From: Enoplosus armatus
Taxonomy: Eukaryota; Chordata; Actinopteri; Centrarchiformes; Enoplosidae
NCBI RefSeq assembly: GCF_043641665.1
Contig: NC_092186.1
Coordinates: 13,892,001-13,956,000 of the forward strand
Length of the DNA: 64,000 nt
Reading direction: 5' to 3'
Position numbers and translations under genes: made by a program. Numbering within the stretch: position 1 is the stretch's first letter; each line of letters begins with the position of its first letter. This document shows, piece by piece, positions 40,451 through 52,741 of this stretch. The notes beneath the pieces were generated by a model. The model was not told the origin of the DNA. It did no database searches and saw only the letters and a program-made list of their open reading frames with translations.

Positions 40451-43400
40451 TTATAACTCGTCCTTGAGTTTAGAGTCTGTGCCATCTTCCTCCTCTTCTT
40501 CCTCCTCCTGCTCTTCCCCCTCCTCCTCATCTTCGTCTTCCTCCTCCTCCTCCTCTTCATCTTTCTCCTCTTCCTCCTCGTCTTCCTCCTTTGCCTCTTC
40601 CCTCCTCACCTTGTCCTCCTCCTCACGTTTCTTTCTCTCCTCCTCCTCTTGGCTTTCCTTCATTTTCTTCTCTGCGTCCTGGAGAGGATGAACAAATTGA
40701 TATATAATTCCTTTGTAGTCTACAGGCAACTTCACCCACCAAGCAATGAAATAAGGATATATACACATGTGAGCAGGATACATGTCTACATGACGTTTGA
40801 AACTGGTAAAGAAACAAGTTTTGGGCTTACCTTAGTTTTACCCCATGTGTCGTTGCCTACTTCCTCTGCCAGGTTTGGGTCATTGGTGATCAGGAAGTTG
40901 TCAAAGATAGTACCAGATTTGACCTACATCAAAAAGAAGTCAACAGTAACGTGTATTTTAGTATCAGGTAACAATTTTGCACTGACTTACTGAAAAAACA
41001 AAACAAACATTGCAGTGGCCCCAACTGAAAATAAGGCACAACACACCGAGCAAGTAAAATGTTCCTATTCCTGATAAAGTACAAGTCATATACTAGTTTG
41101 TTGTTGTTAATTTCAGAAAATTGACTCTTCACTAATCAGTAAATAAGACAGTAGGCAAAAGTATCTTCTTACCTGCCACAAGTCGAGTCCAATCACACCG
41201 AAGCTGTCGTATTTATAGATCTCAGAATCGGCCGTGTACTCCGGGTTGTCAATCTCAGGGTGCACCCACTTGCCCTTGTAGGCAGGATTATTGATCTCGC
41301 TGGGCTTCCATTCACCCTGTTAACAGCACACAGGCACAGAAAAACAGACAGTTAATGTCAGAGGAAACTACCTCACGCCAGCTGGTTAAGAAGCTAATGA
41401 GGCAACAATATGTCAAAGTTCATAAAATGCCTCAGAAGAAGAGATGAGAAAAATGACAAAAACCTGCTCCCTCACTGTATTTTATAATGCCAAAGTAAAT
41501 ATTTTTAGCCTAATTACAATTCAAGCTTTACTCGTGTTGAAACAGGCTGTGTCCAAAAATCACGCCCTTATTCACTCCCTTATCACTGACAGATGAAGTG
41601 TTGAATAAATGTAATTTAATACCCATCAAATGTGGGAGAATTGAACTGTGGGCCTTTTAGCAAAAAGAGGTGTACTTGCTTCGGAAAATACTTTTTGTTC
41701 CACTGTGGGAATCTTTGAGGGCGCTATAAGGGGCATACACAACAATAGTGTAACCTATTGACTGGACATTGTATGTTAAGTGCTATTTGCCGTTTACCTT
41801 GTAATCAGGGTTAGCGACCATAGGCGGCTCCCACTCTCCGTCCATCTCCTCATCCCAGTCATCAGGCTTCTTAGCGTCAGGATCTGGGATATTCTCAGGC
41901 TTGTCCCAGCCCTACCAAGAGAGACACAGGTGAAGACATGACCTCACAAAGGCATATCATAAACATTTATAAAAACATATTGGTTTCATACAAATGAAGT
42001 GAATGCTGTTAAGCAAAAGATAAGAAGTAGGAATAAAATGGGTCCAAAAGGATTATATAAAATATGGACACACAGATTTCTAGGGTGGCTCAAGCAGACT
42101 GACCTCGGGTTTCTTATCATCGGGGTCGGGAATCTTCTCCCTGTCATCCCAGTCCTCTGGCTTTTTGGCTTCAGGGTCCTTAATTTTTTTGGGGGGTAGG
42201 AAGTCCCAGTCATCCTCCAGATTGCCGGACTCGACCTTCTTATTGTCGATCTTGACCTCGTAAGTGTTGTCAGAGTTGACAATCAGTGTGTACAAGTGGG
42301 AGTACTCATCATCCTGCGAGGTATAAAAGAAATGTTAGCTGTACTATTTGTACTTTATTCACCAGTGATTTACATGTATTTATAATGCAAAACACTTTTC
42401 AACATGTCCTTGCTGGTTTGGTTTTATGCTGAGAAGGACAATAGCAATGTTACAAACAGAATTTGAATTAGTAAAACGTCTGCCATTTGTTGATGTCTCA
42501 CCTTGCATCTGATGTCCTTGTTAATCAGATGGTTCTTGCCTTTGTAGTTGAAGATGACATGAACCTTCTTTGTGCCAGGTCCACAAATATCAGGACCTGA
42601 ACAAGCAAACAAATGAGTTAAAAAATGTGGAATCCAATCCTTAAGTTAAGAGTAGAAACTCTGGAAAACACAAGGGGGTGAGGGATAAGGCATATATCAT
42701 ATCAATCTAAAATGAAAAACGTAATGAGATGAAAAATGCCACCAACACAGATCTTCCAGCATTGTCAAGGTGACTGTGGTCTTCCAACATGACTTGTGCT
42801 GTTATCACCGAAGAACATACATAAAAGACAGAGTCTAGAAACTATCCACACTCACCAAACATGATGTTGTAGACGGAGTCTCCATGCATGTCTTCCTGGT
42901 TGAGGTCAGAGGGGAACAGTTTGACGTAGCCTCCACCACAGTCAATGCTCTGCTCGTGTTTCACAGTGAACTGGATGACCAGAGGCTGGCCCTGGTTGCT
43001 GAAGTCATCAAAACGGGACGACGAGGCGTAGAAGCGGGCGTCCTGGCTCGTCTGCAGACCTGTGGCAAAAAAAAAAAAAATGTTACTGCAATGTCTTCAG
43101 AGAAAATCCAGCATTAAGTATAATTCATCCACGTTGTTTTCCATGTTTAAATGTGTGAATTTGAACAAGTCGCACAGCAGAGAGACAGCCTGTTGTGATG
43201 ATGTCATGTAGAGGCAAATACTGGAGCTGCTCCACAGACACAAATAATGGAACAACTCTGAGACACTCTGGTAACACCCACTGTGATTTCACTGGGATGT
43301 GGTCACACTTTCAGATTCACAGCTAGAAGCCCTACATTCAGAGTAGTCTCATTTGGGTAAAATATCTCAAACAATAATGACATATGAGCCCACAGACTTA

Positions 43401-44585
43401 GTCACTAGTTCAGTGTCATTTGAACGCCAGTGCAACCAGTGTCATTCACTTCCAGCTCTAATATCTAGGTCAGGGAGAGAGAGTTAAATTTCAATTCGAT
43501 TTTTATTTATATAACAGACGTTATCTCAGGGCACTTATTATACAGAGGTCTAGATCATACTCTTTACAACATTATTTACAGAGACCCAACAGTGTGTTTT
43601 TTAGGATTTAAGAGGACCATTGCATGTTAATCCTAAAGACCACAATCTCTAACTAAACCTCCTCAACACAGCCCGCAGACAAAGAGAGGATACACACCCA
43701 TATTCTAAAAAACACAGCACAACACCCAAAACAATGTGGGAGTTAACCATCTTGCATAGATCCACAGTGGGTGGATACAATTTAAGCTTTCCACTCACCT
43801 TTGTCTTTCTCTGCATCTCCATAGAACTTCCCTGCAGTCAGGACAAACTGGCCGTAGTCTGACTTGTGCTTGGATTCCACCCAGCGACTCTTCCAGGCAT
43901 CTGCACAAACAAGTGTAGGTTCAGCTGCTCAGCAGTCACTCACAAGCTGCTAATCCACCACGGATGATGCATCAGTGCAGGTGCACTGGGACATGTGTTA
44001 CGCTGCAGGGGCATGCTTTATGGGGCTGCTTTCACTATATATGGTGGAGTTTGTAATGAGGATGGTGATGAAAGAACAAGACAACTAGGTAAAGGAGGGT
44101 AACAGTGAATGACCAGGAGAGGGATGTGCAGTAGGGGGATGGGGAGACAGACAGGGTTTGATGATAGCTGGGGGGGAAAAAATGGAGAGGACGGTGAAGA
44201 AAGGAGGGGAGAGGGGGGGGTCAAAAGATGAATGGGGCCCATGTAGACTAAACGCATGTCAAGCTGAGCAGTCAGCAGACAAATGCACCAGAGTAATTTA
44301 GGTAAAATTTCAAGTTGTCATGTCAAAAAAAAAAAAATCATTCCAACCACCCAACATGACGAATAGCCACCGTTTTTGTTTGCTACTCATGCACTGATTC
44401 AGTACTGTCATACCTGATGCATTTACAGTATCAACAAATCACAACAAAACAGTTCAACAATGAAGGTATAATTCAATGTAAAGGACCTCACCCCCGTCTT
44501 CAAATTGCTCTCGCCAGTACACAGCGGACTCGGCCAGGACCGAAGCGGCCGACACGGCCATCAAAAGCAGCGACAGGGCTGTCAT
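40451..44585 (-). CDS. calr4: Calreticulin (probably calreticulin 4), complete
   Basis: ER-lumenal, calcium-binding lectin chaperone for monoglucosylated glycoproteins. Nine exons close in frame to 427 aa: 44492-44585, 43799-43900, 42856-43059, 42502-42596, 42104-42313, 41798-41911, 41173-41316, 40831-40923, 40451-40678. The signal peptide is residues 1-18 ([18 protein letters not shown]), followed by [10 protein letters not shown]. The globular lectin domain includes the disulfide pair Cys106/Cys138. The P-domain (about 200-305) has the tandem [19 protein letters not shown] and [17 protein letters not shown] repeats. The C-tail is almost entirely Glu/Asp/Lys, the high-capacity calcium site, and ends in KDEL for ER retrieval. 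Length and exon structure are normal for the family. The calr4 name rests only on the neighbours eps15 and osbpl9; the protein alone would equally fit calr or calr3. Confidence 0.95.
43480..43610 (+). repeat. Dispersed teleost repeat fragment (TTTTATTTATATA start)
   Basis: It reads AATTCGATTTTTATTTATATA, then GACGTTATCTCAGGGCACTT, then TTTACAGAGACCCAACAG. This matches my memory of the left part of an abundant teleost repeat. It lies in a calreticulin intron. Confidence 0.65.
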
Positions 44586-44866
44586 CGTGACAAGCTGAAG
44601 CACGCTGCCAAGTACACAACTAACCGACAATGATTACAAATAAGTCTCTATAATCTATCTTCTCCGTACAGCGGGCGTTGTTGGTCGGTCCAGTCTCTCA
44701 TACAGTAACGTTACAGTGAAAAAGGCTGAGACGCTACCGCTGCTCTCCTCTCGGCTCGGAACAGATGTCTGGATCTGATTGGACGCCGGCCCCGAATCTC
44801 AATAAGGAAACGTTACCCCTCTCGGCCAATCGGAGGAGAGGAAATCTAGACGAATAATTGCTGTAA

Positions 44867-44885
44867 CCAATAGGAGTAGACCACG
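44867..44885 (+). promoter_or_regulatory. calr4: ER stress response element (ERSE), perfect consensus
   Basis: CCAAT, nine bases, then CCACG: the exact ERSE consensus, bound by NF-Y at CCAAT and by ATF6 or XBP1 at CCACG. It lies 282 bp upstream of the calreticulin start codon, on the strand opposite to transcription; ERSEs are known to work in either orientation. Further CCAAT/ATTGG boxes lie between 44770 and 44835. ER chaperone genes including calreticulin are classic ERSE targets, so function here is a well-supported inference. Confidence 0.8.
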
Positions 44886-46756
44886 CGTTTGCTTGATACA
44901 CACCCAAGGAAGGATGATGCGCCGAGAGTGAATCAAATGTATGGAGATTAAAATCAGTATAAGCATGGATAAATCAATGTAAACTGGTAATATAACAGTT
45001 TTTTAAATGTATCCGAAGCCAAACTAAGTGGAATAATTCGACATGTGAAAAACAAATGTGATTACTTTTAAGGATTCTCTCCGGACATGTTTTGACATAA
45101 AAATACTCTTGAATAACAAATTGCCCTCAATAAGCTACTTAAGAATTAATAAAATCACACCGACTACTTCTCTCTAAATTAAAAATAGTATAATAGAGTC
45201 TATGAATATGAAAAATCGATGTGGAAGTTTAAAATGTCCACACACATACTGGACCACGATTGACTTCCAAACTATGAAGAGTGGAAGTAATACAAACTAA
45301 TTGATAAAAATGGAGGTGATGAAAATGCATTGTGAATTGAAAAAATGGAGCCATAAGAATGGAGTTTTACATTATCAAGTGATTTGATTCATTTAAAGCC
45401 CATTTAAAACAGAGCCATGTTTCATCATTTCCCCTCATTACATTCGTCATTCATCATTCACAACACAAAATTGCCATCAATAATAATGAAGTGATGAAAC
45501 GTATGTGAATTGAAAAATAGTGAGAAATTGTCAATTGATTTGATAAACTTGAGTCACATTTTATTTGAAACAAGTAATCGATTATCATTGTTGCCAATTA
45601 CTGTTCTGTTGATTGAATGATCAACTAATCCTTTCAGCTCTCAGATTTGATGTGCTTCAACTATTTAAAGACATAGAAAGATGGTACAGTCTGGTTGGGA
45701 TTGAAATATTTTGACAAATGAATCCTCTCAAATAATTACATAAAACAACTCCTGTTGGTTCACTGTGGATGTTTATTTTCATAATTTCTGACATTTCTTT
45801 TCACGTTCTTCTTGTGATGTGGCGCTGAGCTTTAGAGAACAAAAGCACTAAAGCAACTCCTGTGAGAAAGTATGTGAAAGCGAATGCATGAATCATAGAG
45901 ATAAAGCAAGTCTGTGAATACAAATATATTTAACTATGGCCCAAATTAACAGCAGTATGTTATGCAATGATGACACGCAGACATTTATCAGATTCATATG
46001 AACCAATCAAATTACAGACAATGATAAATAAATTATGAAACACATTTACACAAAAAAAGCTAACTTTCAAATAGGTTAATTGCTTTTGACACGTTTTCCA
46101 GGAACAATTTCAAGTAACATTTGCCTCACAGCACCATGTATGTTAGCTGTTACACACGCCATACTGTTCACGGCACAGTGCCATTTAATATTTACGAATG
46201 GCTTACAGAGCCACCAAATGTGCATTCAAACAACTCCACAAAAAATAATCTGGTACAGTAAAATGCTCAAACATGGCACAAATTATGTCAATAAATAATC
46301 AGTGCTAATACAAGCGCAATGTCTGACATGAAAATACTAACACATGAAGTATGACTTGAATCTTAACATAACAAAACTGTGCAACTCAGACTTTGGCCAC
46401 GGTGAACAGACATAAATAGTGTGACAAAAGATGCATCAGTATTCCTCTATGACATACACTGCATGACCACTAATGTGTCTTCTTCAGTTCTCAGTCTTGA
46501 CACTGTGAGGATTCAAACCAGGTATGTGAGGAAGAGCAGCCACACTGCACATGAAGACCGTCTGGCGCTACTCATGTCTGCAGGGTGGGTCGCGCTGCTT
46601 TCCACTCTAATACTGGATCTGTCCTGTTGCCTGGCCTTCTCTGAGGGACCTGGACAGACACGTGTTGTATCTGTGGCTCTGTATGCAGATGGGCTGGTAA
46701 AGCAATCTCACACCTCCTCCAGGTCTCTCTCTCTCTGTGTCTGCTTGTCTCTCCTT
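44886..46756. other. Interval between tor3a and calreticulin
   Basis: It holds the tor3a 3' UTR (downstream of 46757) and AT-rich intergenic DNA with a dispersed repeat fragment at 45540-45650. An AATAAA on the minus strand near 45770 could end a long tor3a 3' UTR. No gene is seen. Confidence 0.5.
45540..45650 (+). repeat. Dispersed repeat fragment (AATCGATTATC family)
   Basis: AAGTAATCGATTATCATTG followed by GATCAACTAATCCTTTCAGC matches the right half of the family at 8265-8395 and 35870-36095. Confidence 0.5.
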
Positions 46757-49700
46757 CTAGGGGAGAAAGAAGTTGATCCGCTGGGGTATGGACTTGCATC
46801 CCTGGGCTGAGAACAGTCTCTCCTCTTTGGGGACATACAGCATCGCCTTGGCCACCTCATCCAGCGTAGCCTCATCTGTCTCCAGACCTCGTGCTGCATA
46901 GGCGTCCCGGGCGCAGAGCTTGACGTGGCGGTACTCCAGAGGCAGGAACGGCACAAAGAAGTCGATCAAGTGGCCAGACATCAGCTCACTCTGAGCAAAC
47001 CCACCTGGGGAAGAGAACCATTCAGACAAAATGCTTAGAGATTCCCAAACACATTTAAAGTTCCACCAACCAATGTTTTATATTATGACTCGCTTTAATG
47101 TGAGAGGGTTGCTAGTGCCACTGATCCCGCCAAGAATCAATACTCTAGTCTGTAGCTCTATGCATGCATAAAACGTAAAGCCAGCACTGCAGCATACCTT
47201 GAGACTCCATAGTTTCAGCTCGTAGCCGATGCTCCAAGTCTTCCATACCGATGTCCTCTCGATTTTGACCAGAGTGCCAGAAGTCCAGCGCTACATCGTT
47301 GATCGTTGCTCCACCAATATTACTGTACAGACAACAGTCACGTTAAAAGCATGATGTAAAATCTCTGCAGTGGTTGACATCTGTGGAGGATTTCATCATT
47401 TCTGGTTTGGTTGGCAACATCAGTACAATGACGGTTGTCAGTCCAGTCAAGTCGTGGAAGGAGAGTTCGTTATGTATTTTCTTAAATATAGTTTTTAAAT
47501 ACATTAACTTCATACACAGTTACCATAGTGTTTTAGTGATCCCAGGCCTCTCCTTCATCATATCACTGTACCATGAAGGTGAAGTGAAAAACGCATTTCT
47601 ATATTTGACTGAACAGATTATCAGTCAGCAGAAATCCGACATGAGTAATTGAAAACATGAAAAATCCATAAAGAGGGCTAAAGGGAGAAACATCCTTCAT
47701 CACAGACGAGCTGTCAGAGTACCTGGGCCAGAGGTGCAATAGTTTCAGCTTCATCAGGCAGGACATGCCTGATACATAAACCAACCTGAGGAAGAGGAAG
47801 AGGGCTCTGCGGTAGCTGACGCCATCTACGTTGTCATAGTGATCCATGTAGGGTTTGATGGCATCGATGAGACCTGGGTGAAGCTTCTCAGCCTCATCGA
47901 AGATGAACAGAGTCTGAGCGCAGCGCAACACCATGTCCCGGATCGCCTCTCTCAGCTGGCCCTGGATACAGAGAGGAAGACACAACAACAAAGTGTCAAA
48001 AATCACTAAAACCTCTTGATTTGCACAAGAAAATGCATTTGTTTTTGACTCTGTTAAGGTTTTGAGTCTGGCACAAGTTCATGTTTAAGTCGATTTGAGG
48101 GTGAAATTTGAGTTTTAGACTTCATATGTAAAGATGAAAATTATAACTATAGTAGCCAAAAATACCTTAAAATGAATAATTAATTCAAACTCTAAAACAT
48201 GCACATTGACACTCGGCTACTTCTTGTACAGCCATAATTACCATATCTATAATCTTCTTTTGTATTTAACACATTTTTACTCTGTAGAAATGTCCATGTT
48301 TTTCCCTTTACTATACTGTGTGTGTGTGTTTTCTTTTTTACTTTTGAGCCAGGTCAAAAACTAATTTTCATCACACTTAAGTCATGAGAGAAAGAAAAGG
48401 TACATTTTCAAAGGTAATTTAGAGGTTTTAGAATTTGTTTGTATTTTTATTATGAACCTTCAACCATCTAAATCTAATTTATAAAGGAGACATGTGGCAG
48501 AAATGTTCAGAAATCCAGTCCACATTTACAGCTTCAGCAGATTTTGATAGTATCAGTTTAAAGGTCATCCTGGGTACTATAGCCTGTTAAATCTGGATTA
48601 ATTTGTGTAATAATTCTGTGTCAACATTATTTTGAAATCTAATGCCGTGATTGTGTAAAAATGTGTGTAGATGGGACCACGCTGGTACCTGTCACCTGGT
48701 GGGAGAAACGCCAGGTTCCAAAAAGCCACGCATGTCAGTATTTGTAGGATCAATGTTTGATTTGAAGCACCAGTCCAAACCGTGATCGTTATCATTCATA
48801 TGCTGAATTACAACACACAAACTGAACACCTGACTAAGCAAGCGGGGCTCCCAAGAACACAGCCAGCATGTTTCTGGCACAGAGCGTCAAACTCTGTGCC
48901 AAGAGAGCTCTGTGTGTCTTGCCTTGTACGTGTCCACCAGTCTGGCGTGTGGGAAGTGGAACGGGGCGATGAACAGCCGGACACACTCACTCTTCACCCC
49001 GTCACGATACAGGTTATCTGCGATGATCCGGGCCACAAAGTTCTTGCCGGTACCGGACCAGCCGTGGAAGGAGAGTGTCAGTGGCTTGTTGGACTCTGGG
49101 TTGTTGATAAAACCCTGGATGGCTTTCAGAACCACAGACTGAGCCAGGTGCTGCCCATGGAGCTTTGTCTGAAGGTCCGTCGCCAAACCTGCACAGAAGA
49201 GAGAGCATGTGTAAAAACTTCCAGATAAAGGACAACCCCAGCACCGATGCAGTGCTCTGCCTAAATATCCAAATATTTACAATGTATATGAATGTGTTTC
49301 TTCAAAATATGTGATGCACCAGCTAATATACTTAAAGACAAAAACTACAGGGGCCTTTTAAGTCTCAGGTAGGTCAGTTAAGGACAGGAATTTACCAATC
49401 CTATATACCTGCTGTCATTTGCATAGTCTTGCAAGCCTTGTTATTGCAGTAGTCTTTACTCTGTTGCTTGAACACCTGAATTTATATTCAAATGAATAAG
49501 CTCTACAAGGCTCAAAAGTTATTCCATGTATTTCAGTCCTATGCAATATAAACATCTCTACAGACAGGCAGAAATATTCAATGGTGTTAATACTAATATG
49601 TGACACTAGTCAATGTCTTTTATTCAATGTCAAAGAGCAATCAAGAAAGCAAACTAAAAGTACTGATTATGAACAGCTAATAAACTGAATTAAACTTGCT

Positions 49701-50770
49701 GACTTCTTATGGGTGCAACTACAACAGGCCTCTGAAACCTTTCTCCAAGAGCACCTTGGACCAGCTTTTACTCAAACAGAACTGAACCTATTCAGTGTTC
49801 GGCGAAAACCTGAACTATTCATCAATATCAGTCTGACCTCCTGTCACATATCATTAAAATGTCAGACCTACTCTATGGTTGCAACCTACTGTAATGACAT
49901 GGAGTGTATTCACAACAAAAGAACATTTAATGTAAATGTTTATTGCCATTGAAAGCGGTCCAAAAGTAACTTTTACTACTGATTTCACTGTTATAGAAAC
50001 TTTCAGAAAATGCCAATAAACAGACACAATTTAAATTAAACTAGAATAAAACAGGCCAGCAGGAAAATAATCAAATCCTCTTTATGAAAGCTGATAAGAT
50101 ACATATTGTGCTTCTAACCATGTTCTGTGTCAAGACACAGCGCAGAGGACCCTAACACAATACTTTGAATTAAAAATATATAAGATACTATATAAGAAAG
50201 TAAAAAATGTGATATACAGTAAAGTTCAGAGTGAGTACATTTTATACACACTCATCAACAAGCACATTGGGCCATATAAGCAAGACAGTTGCCACCACAG
50301 GGATGGAGTGTGATACCTGTGATGTTGTTGGTTATCCTGCAGTCTCCAGAGTCACAGCACTGGCCCAGGCTACAGTACCACTGGTGCAGCAGGCTAACGT
50401 AGTCCTGAGGGAAACCTGCCCACAGATCCCTGGTAGGAACTGCCCACATCAACACAACGAGACAGTGCTGTAAACACTTATATATCGATACCATGAGTCA
50501 TACAAGACACGATACAAATTCTGGTAAATTTGAATAGTATTACATAATAGCTCGTGATGTAGCTTTCATCAAATGAAATAATTTAATTTCGCCGAGTCTC
50601 TCACCTTGCTGTGTAGCATCGTCTTGGTTGGGCTGACAATCCCCATCCCATATATTGCAATAAATGTAATTAAAATAGTAAGTGGAAGCATTGGAGATGC
50701 TGTCGAACTGGAAGAAGTCTGCCTCTGCGGACAGAGCCCAGAGCGCAGGCAGCAGCCACCGCACGAACAT
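46757..50770 (-). CDS. tor3a: Torsin-3A, complete
   Basis: Torsin-family AAA+ ATPase of the ER and nuclear-envelope lumen. Six exons close in frame to 367 aa: 50605-50770, 50317-50439, 48923-49188, 47786-47961, 47198-47322, 46757-47004. The start is followed by a hydrophobic signal sequence (MFVRWLLPALWALSAEA). A cysteine-rich segment, WYCSLGQCCDSGDCRITNNITG (about residues 76-97), is diagnostic of TOR3A rather than TOR1. Walker A is GWSGTGKN (139-146), with Asn instead of Thr/Ser as in all torsins. Walker B is LFIFDE (203-208). The sensor-II region has the conserved GCKS cysteine (354-357). Likely N-glycosylation sites are N27 and N94. Torsins need the LAP1/LULL1 cofactors for ATPase activity. 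Length is close to human TOR3A (about 397 aa). The intron after the Walker A exon has a GC donor (AAG|GCAAGA). Confidence 0.95.
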
Positions 50771-51399
50771 CGGAGAAGAGGATGGGCCGAGGCGGTCGAA
50801 ACGAGACTGAAAGCCGGGTCCCGAGCCTTGTCTCCCATTTATTTAAACCTGGTTGTGTGCTTGCGGCCTGATCAATGTGGGATATGTACCCCTCTCCCCA
50901 AGGCAGCGAAGGAGGGGCGCTCGTTTTGCGGCCACTTAGCTCCGCCCCTCTTCAAATGGATGGCTATTTTCTGCCTTCCGACATTTAATGAAGCGCAATC
51001 CACATTTTCCGAGTACGTGCAAATTAGAACAGTTCCAATAGACTTTAAATTATGTTCACCTCCGCAACCGCCCATGGGAGACCACCGGGTATTAAAAAAA
51101 AAAAAAAAAAAAAAGATAAATATATATATATATATATATGCACTTCTTCGGAGACATTAACACAAAGCAAGCAAAGGAGGTGCCAACTGCGTCACATCCG
51201 GTGATGTCCTAGAAACCGTCACCACAAAACAAATGTACTGGACTTTGTTTATTTAGTAATCCGTTTGTATATTATCTGCCAGGATTGCTTACAAATGTTA
51301 TTTGATAAGAATTTGACTACAAACAGTAAACATATTGCATGTTTTTGATACAGATTGGCCCACCCCCAACAAGACAAAGTACAACCAGGCACAATATTT
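50771..51399. other. Interval between gas5 and tor3a
   Basis: Short interval that must hold the tor3a promoter and 5' UTR. GC content rises toward 50770-50960, as expected for a promoter. A poly(A) plus AT microsatellite lies at 51093-51139. No other feature is seen. Confidence 0.6.
51093..51139. repeat. Poly(A) run followed by (TA)n
   Basis: About 22 A residues, then GATAAA and ten TA units. Confidence 0.95.
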
Positions 51400-51450
51400 T
51401 AGTATCAGAAATACTTTATTGATCCCCAGGGGGAAATTACACAGTATTTG
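51400..51450 (+). repeat. Dispersed repeat with TACTTTATT-ATCCCC core (gas5 last exon)
   Basis: AGTATCAGAAATACTTTATTG, then ATCCCCAGGGGGAAATTACAC. Same core as 31738-31800. It overlaps the end of the gas5 last exon and supplies its AATAAA. I recognise it as a teleost-wide repeat, probably a retroelement 3' tail. Confidence 0.75.
51415..51420 (-). terminator. gas5: gas5 poly(A) signal, inside a repeat
   Basis: AATAAA on the minus strand, about 85 nt into the last exon, within the TACTTTATTGATCCCC repeat. It is the first AATAAA after the last acceptor at 51502. Confidence 0.65.
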
Positions 51451-51788
51451 ACAAGATCTTGTTGTCCACAGGCTCTCTGGTCACCATCCTGAGAGAAGCC
51501 ACCTGAAGACAATCAGGAAAAAAAAAAAGTTTAAGTTAACTTATGGAGCTATTCAGGTTGTCTGTTAACATTAATTCCTTAAACATGGACATTTAAGTTT
51601 TGACAGCTTTTCACATCATACATGAAGCCAATTTTATTTCAAACATTAATAAGCTCATACTCACTTATGAGCAAAACGTGTGAGGCTTGCTCCTGGGCCA
51701 GAGGTTTCATAGCTGCATTCTTAAGGGAAGAAACAGATTTCTCATTAATAAATTCAAAACTAGCAATGCAGGACAGAACAGATGTTTG

Positions 51789-51871
51789 ACCACAACCTCA
51801 GAAATAATGGAACGGTAAGGGTTATAATCATGAGTAATCATTTGGCAGAATCTTTTCATCACAGGCAGTGG
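51789..51871 (-). ncRNA. snord47: Box C/D snoRNA SNORD47-like
   Basis: C box GTGATGA (51856-51862) and D box CTGA (51798-51801). The 3' segment ACCGTTCCATTATTTCTGAGG matches my memory of the human U47 3' end. It lies in the gas5 intron between 51961 and 51719, about 70 nt before the next exon. Confidence 0.8.
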
Positions 51872-52067
51872 TCAATACAATCTGAGTTTATGGTACCCAC
51901 AGGAGTATTTCAGAAACTTTACTCTTTAATTGACTGAACATGGGGCACTTAAATACTTACCATGTATTAGTTTGAGATCCATCCCTTTCCTGGAAAGGGG
52001 CCAAGGGGAAAAAACAAAAAACAACCTTATTACAAGTCCATGACAGGTTAATGAAGGTTCAATTCAC

Positions 52068-52138
52068 TGGGTTACTCAGTAACATACCATCTACATTTTA
52101 GTTCAGGTCAGACATTTGTTAAGACATCACTGAACCCA
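52068..52138 (-). ncRNA. snord78: Box C/D snoRNA SNORD78
   Basis: C box GTGATGT and D box CTGA (52076-52079). The guide AACAAATGTCTGACCTGAA is shared with human SNORD78. A 6-bp terminal stem TGGGTT/AACCCA is present. About 79 nt before the next exon. Confidence 0.85.
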
Positions 52139-52298
52139 TGTCAGCCATTTTGAATCTTGTGGGAGCATCTGCATTCTCACCTCAATGGATCTCATCCTTG
52201 CCTTTCAAAATGACCTCCAAAAGGGAGCTTCATAACCTTGAGACAGAATAGCGTAAGGTAAATATGCACAACAGACATGGATGAACATTTACACACCA

Positions 52299-52370
52299 AC
52301 CAGGTCAGCTAGAGCTAATAGAAATGACTCCATGGTTTGTAGTCAGTCTACACTTGATCATCATACAGGT
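52299..52370 (-). ncRNA. snord44: Box C/D snoRNA SNORD44
   Basis: C box TATGATGA (52358-52365) and D box CTGA (52305-52308). The guide ATTAGCTCTAGCTGA before the D box matches SNORD44, which directs 18S rRNA 2'-O-methylation (A166 in human). The terminal stem is weak. It lies about 63 nt before the next exon. Confidence 0.82.
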
Positions 52371-52741
52371 CAGTCTACAAGGATCAACTAAGGGTTGACT
52401 ATAACAGCAACCAAGATCCAAGTAATTTACATGTGCAGCTCTCAGACCCAGATGAGGCAGCGTCAAGGAACAGTTGACAAATTTCTTGCACAGCAAAAAC
52501 CACCAAGTAACTTAACCACCCTAGATTTCAGGAATATGGAATTACAAGTACATTTAAAATACCAACTCAACCAACACGCGTCATGTGGGTCTGGGGTGCT
52601 TTAAATGTATATTTTAATACTCACCATGCTTGTGAGACACCTCGTCCTCATGACTGGCAATCCCACTTCCTCTGCAAAGATAAACCGTTTCATTTTAAAA
52701 ACCAACGTTGGACAAAGTATAGCTCTTTAACTGAAAACAAT

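Noticed and set aside
40464..40691. Plus-strand open frame of almost pure serine
   Set aside because: It is the complement of the Glu/Asp-rich calreticulin tail (CTC/CTT codons), so it is open only because of that composition.
50569..50838. Longer torsin start at 50838
   Set aside because: That ATG is in a different frame; only the start at 50768-50770 gives a signal peptide and joins exon 2.
51545..51622. Possible SNORD81 in the last gas5 intron
   Set aside because: A weak C box (ATGATGT) and a CTGA are present, but there is no terminal stem and the SNORD81 guide is absent.
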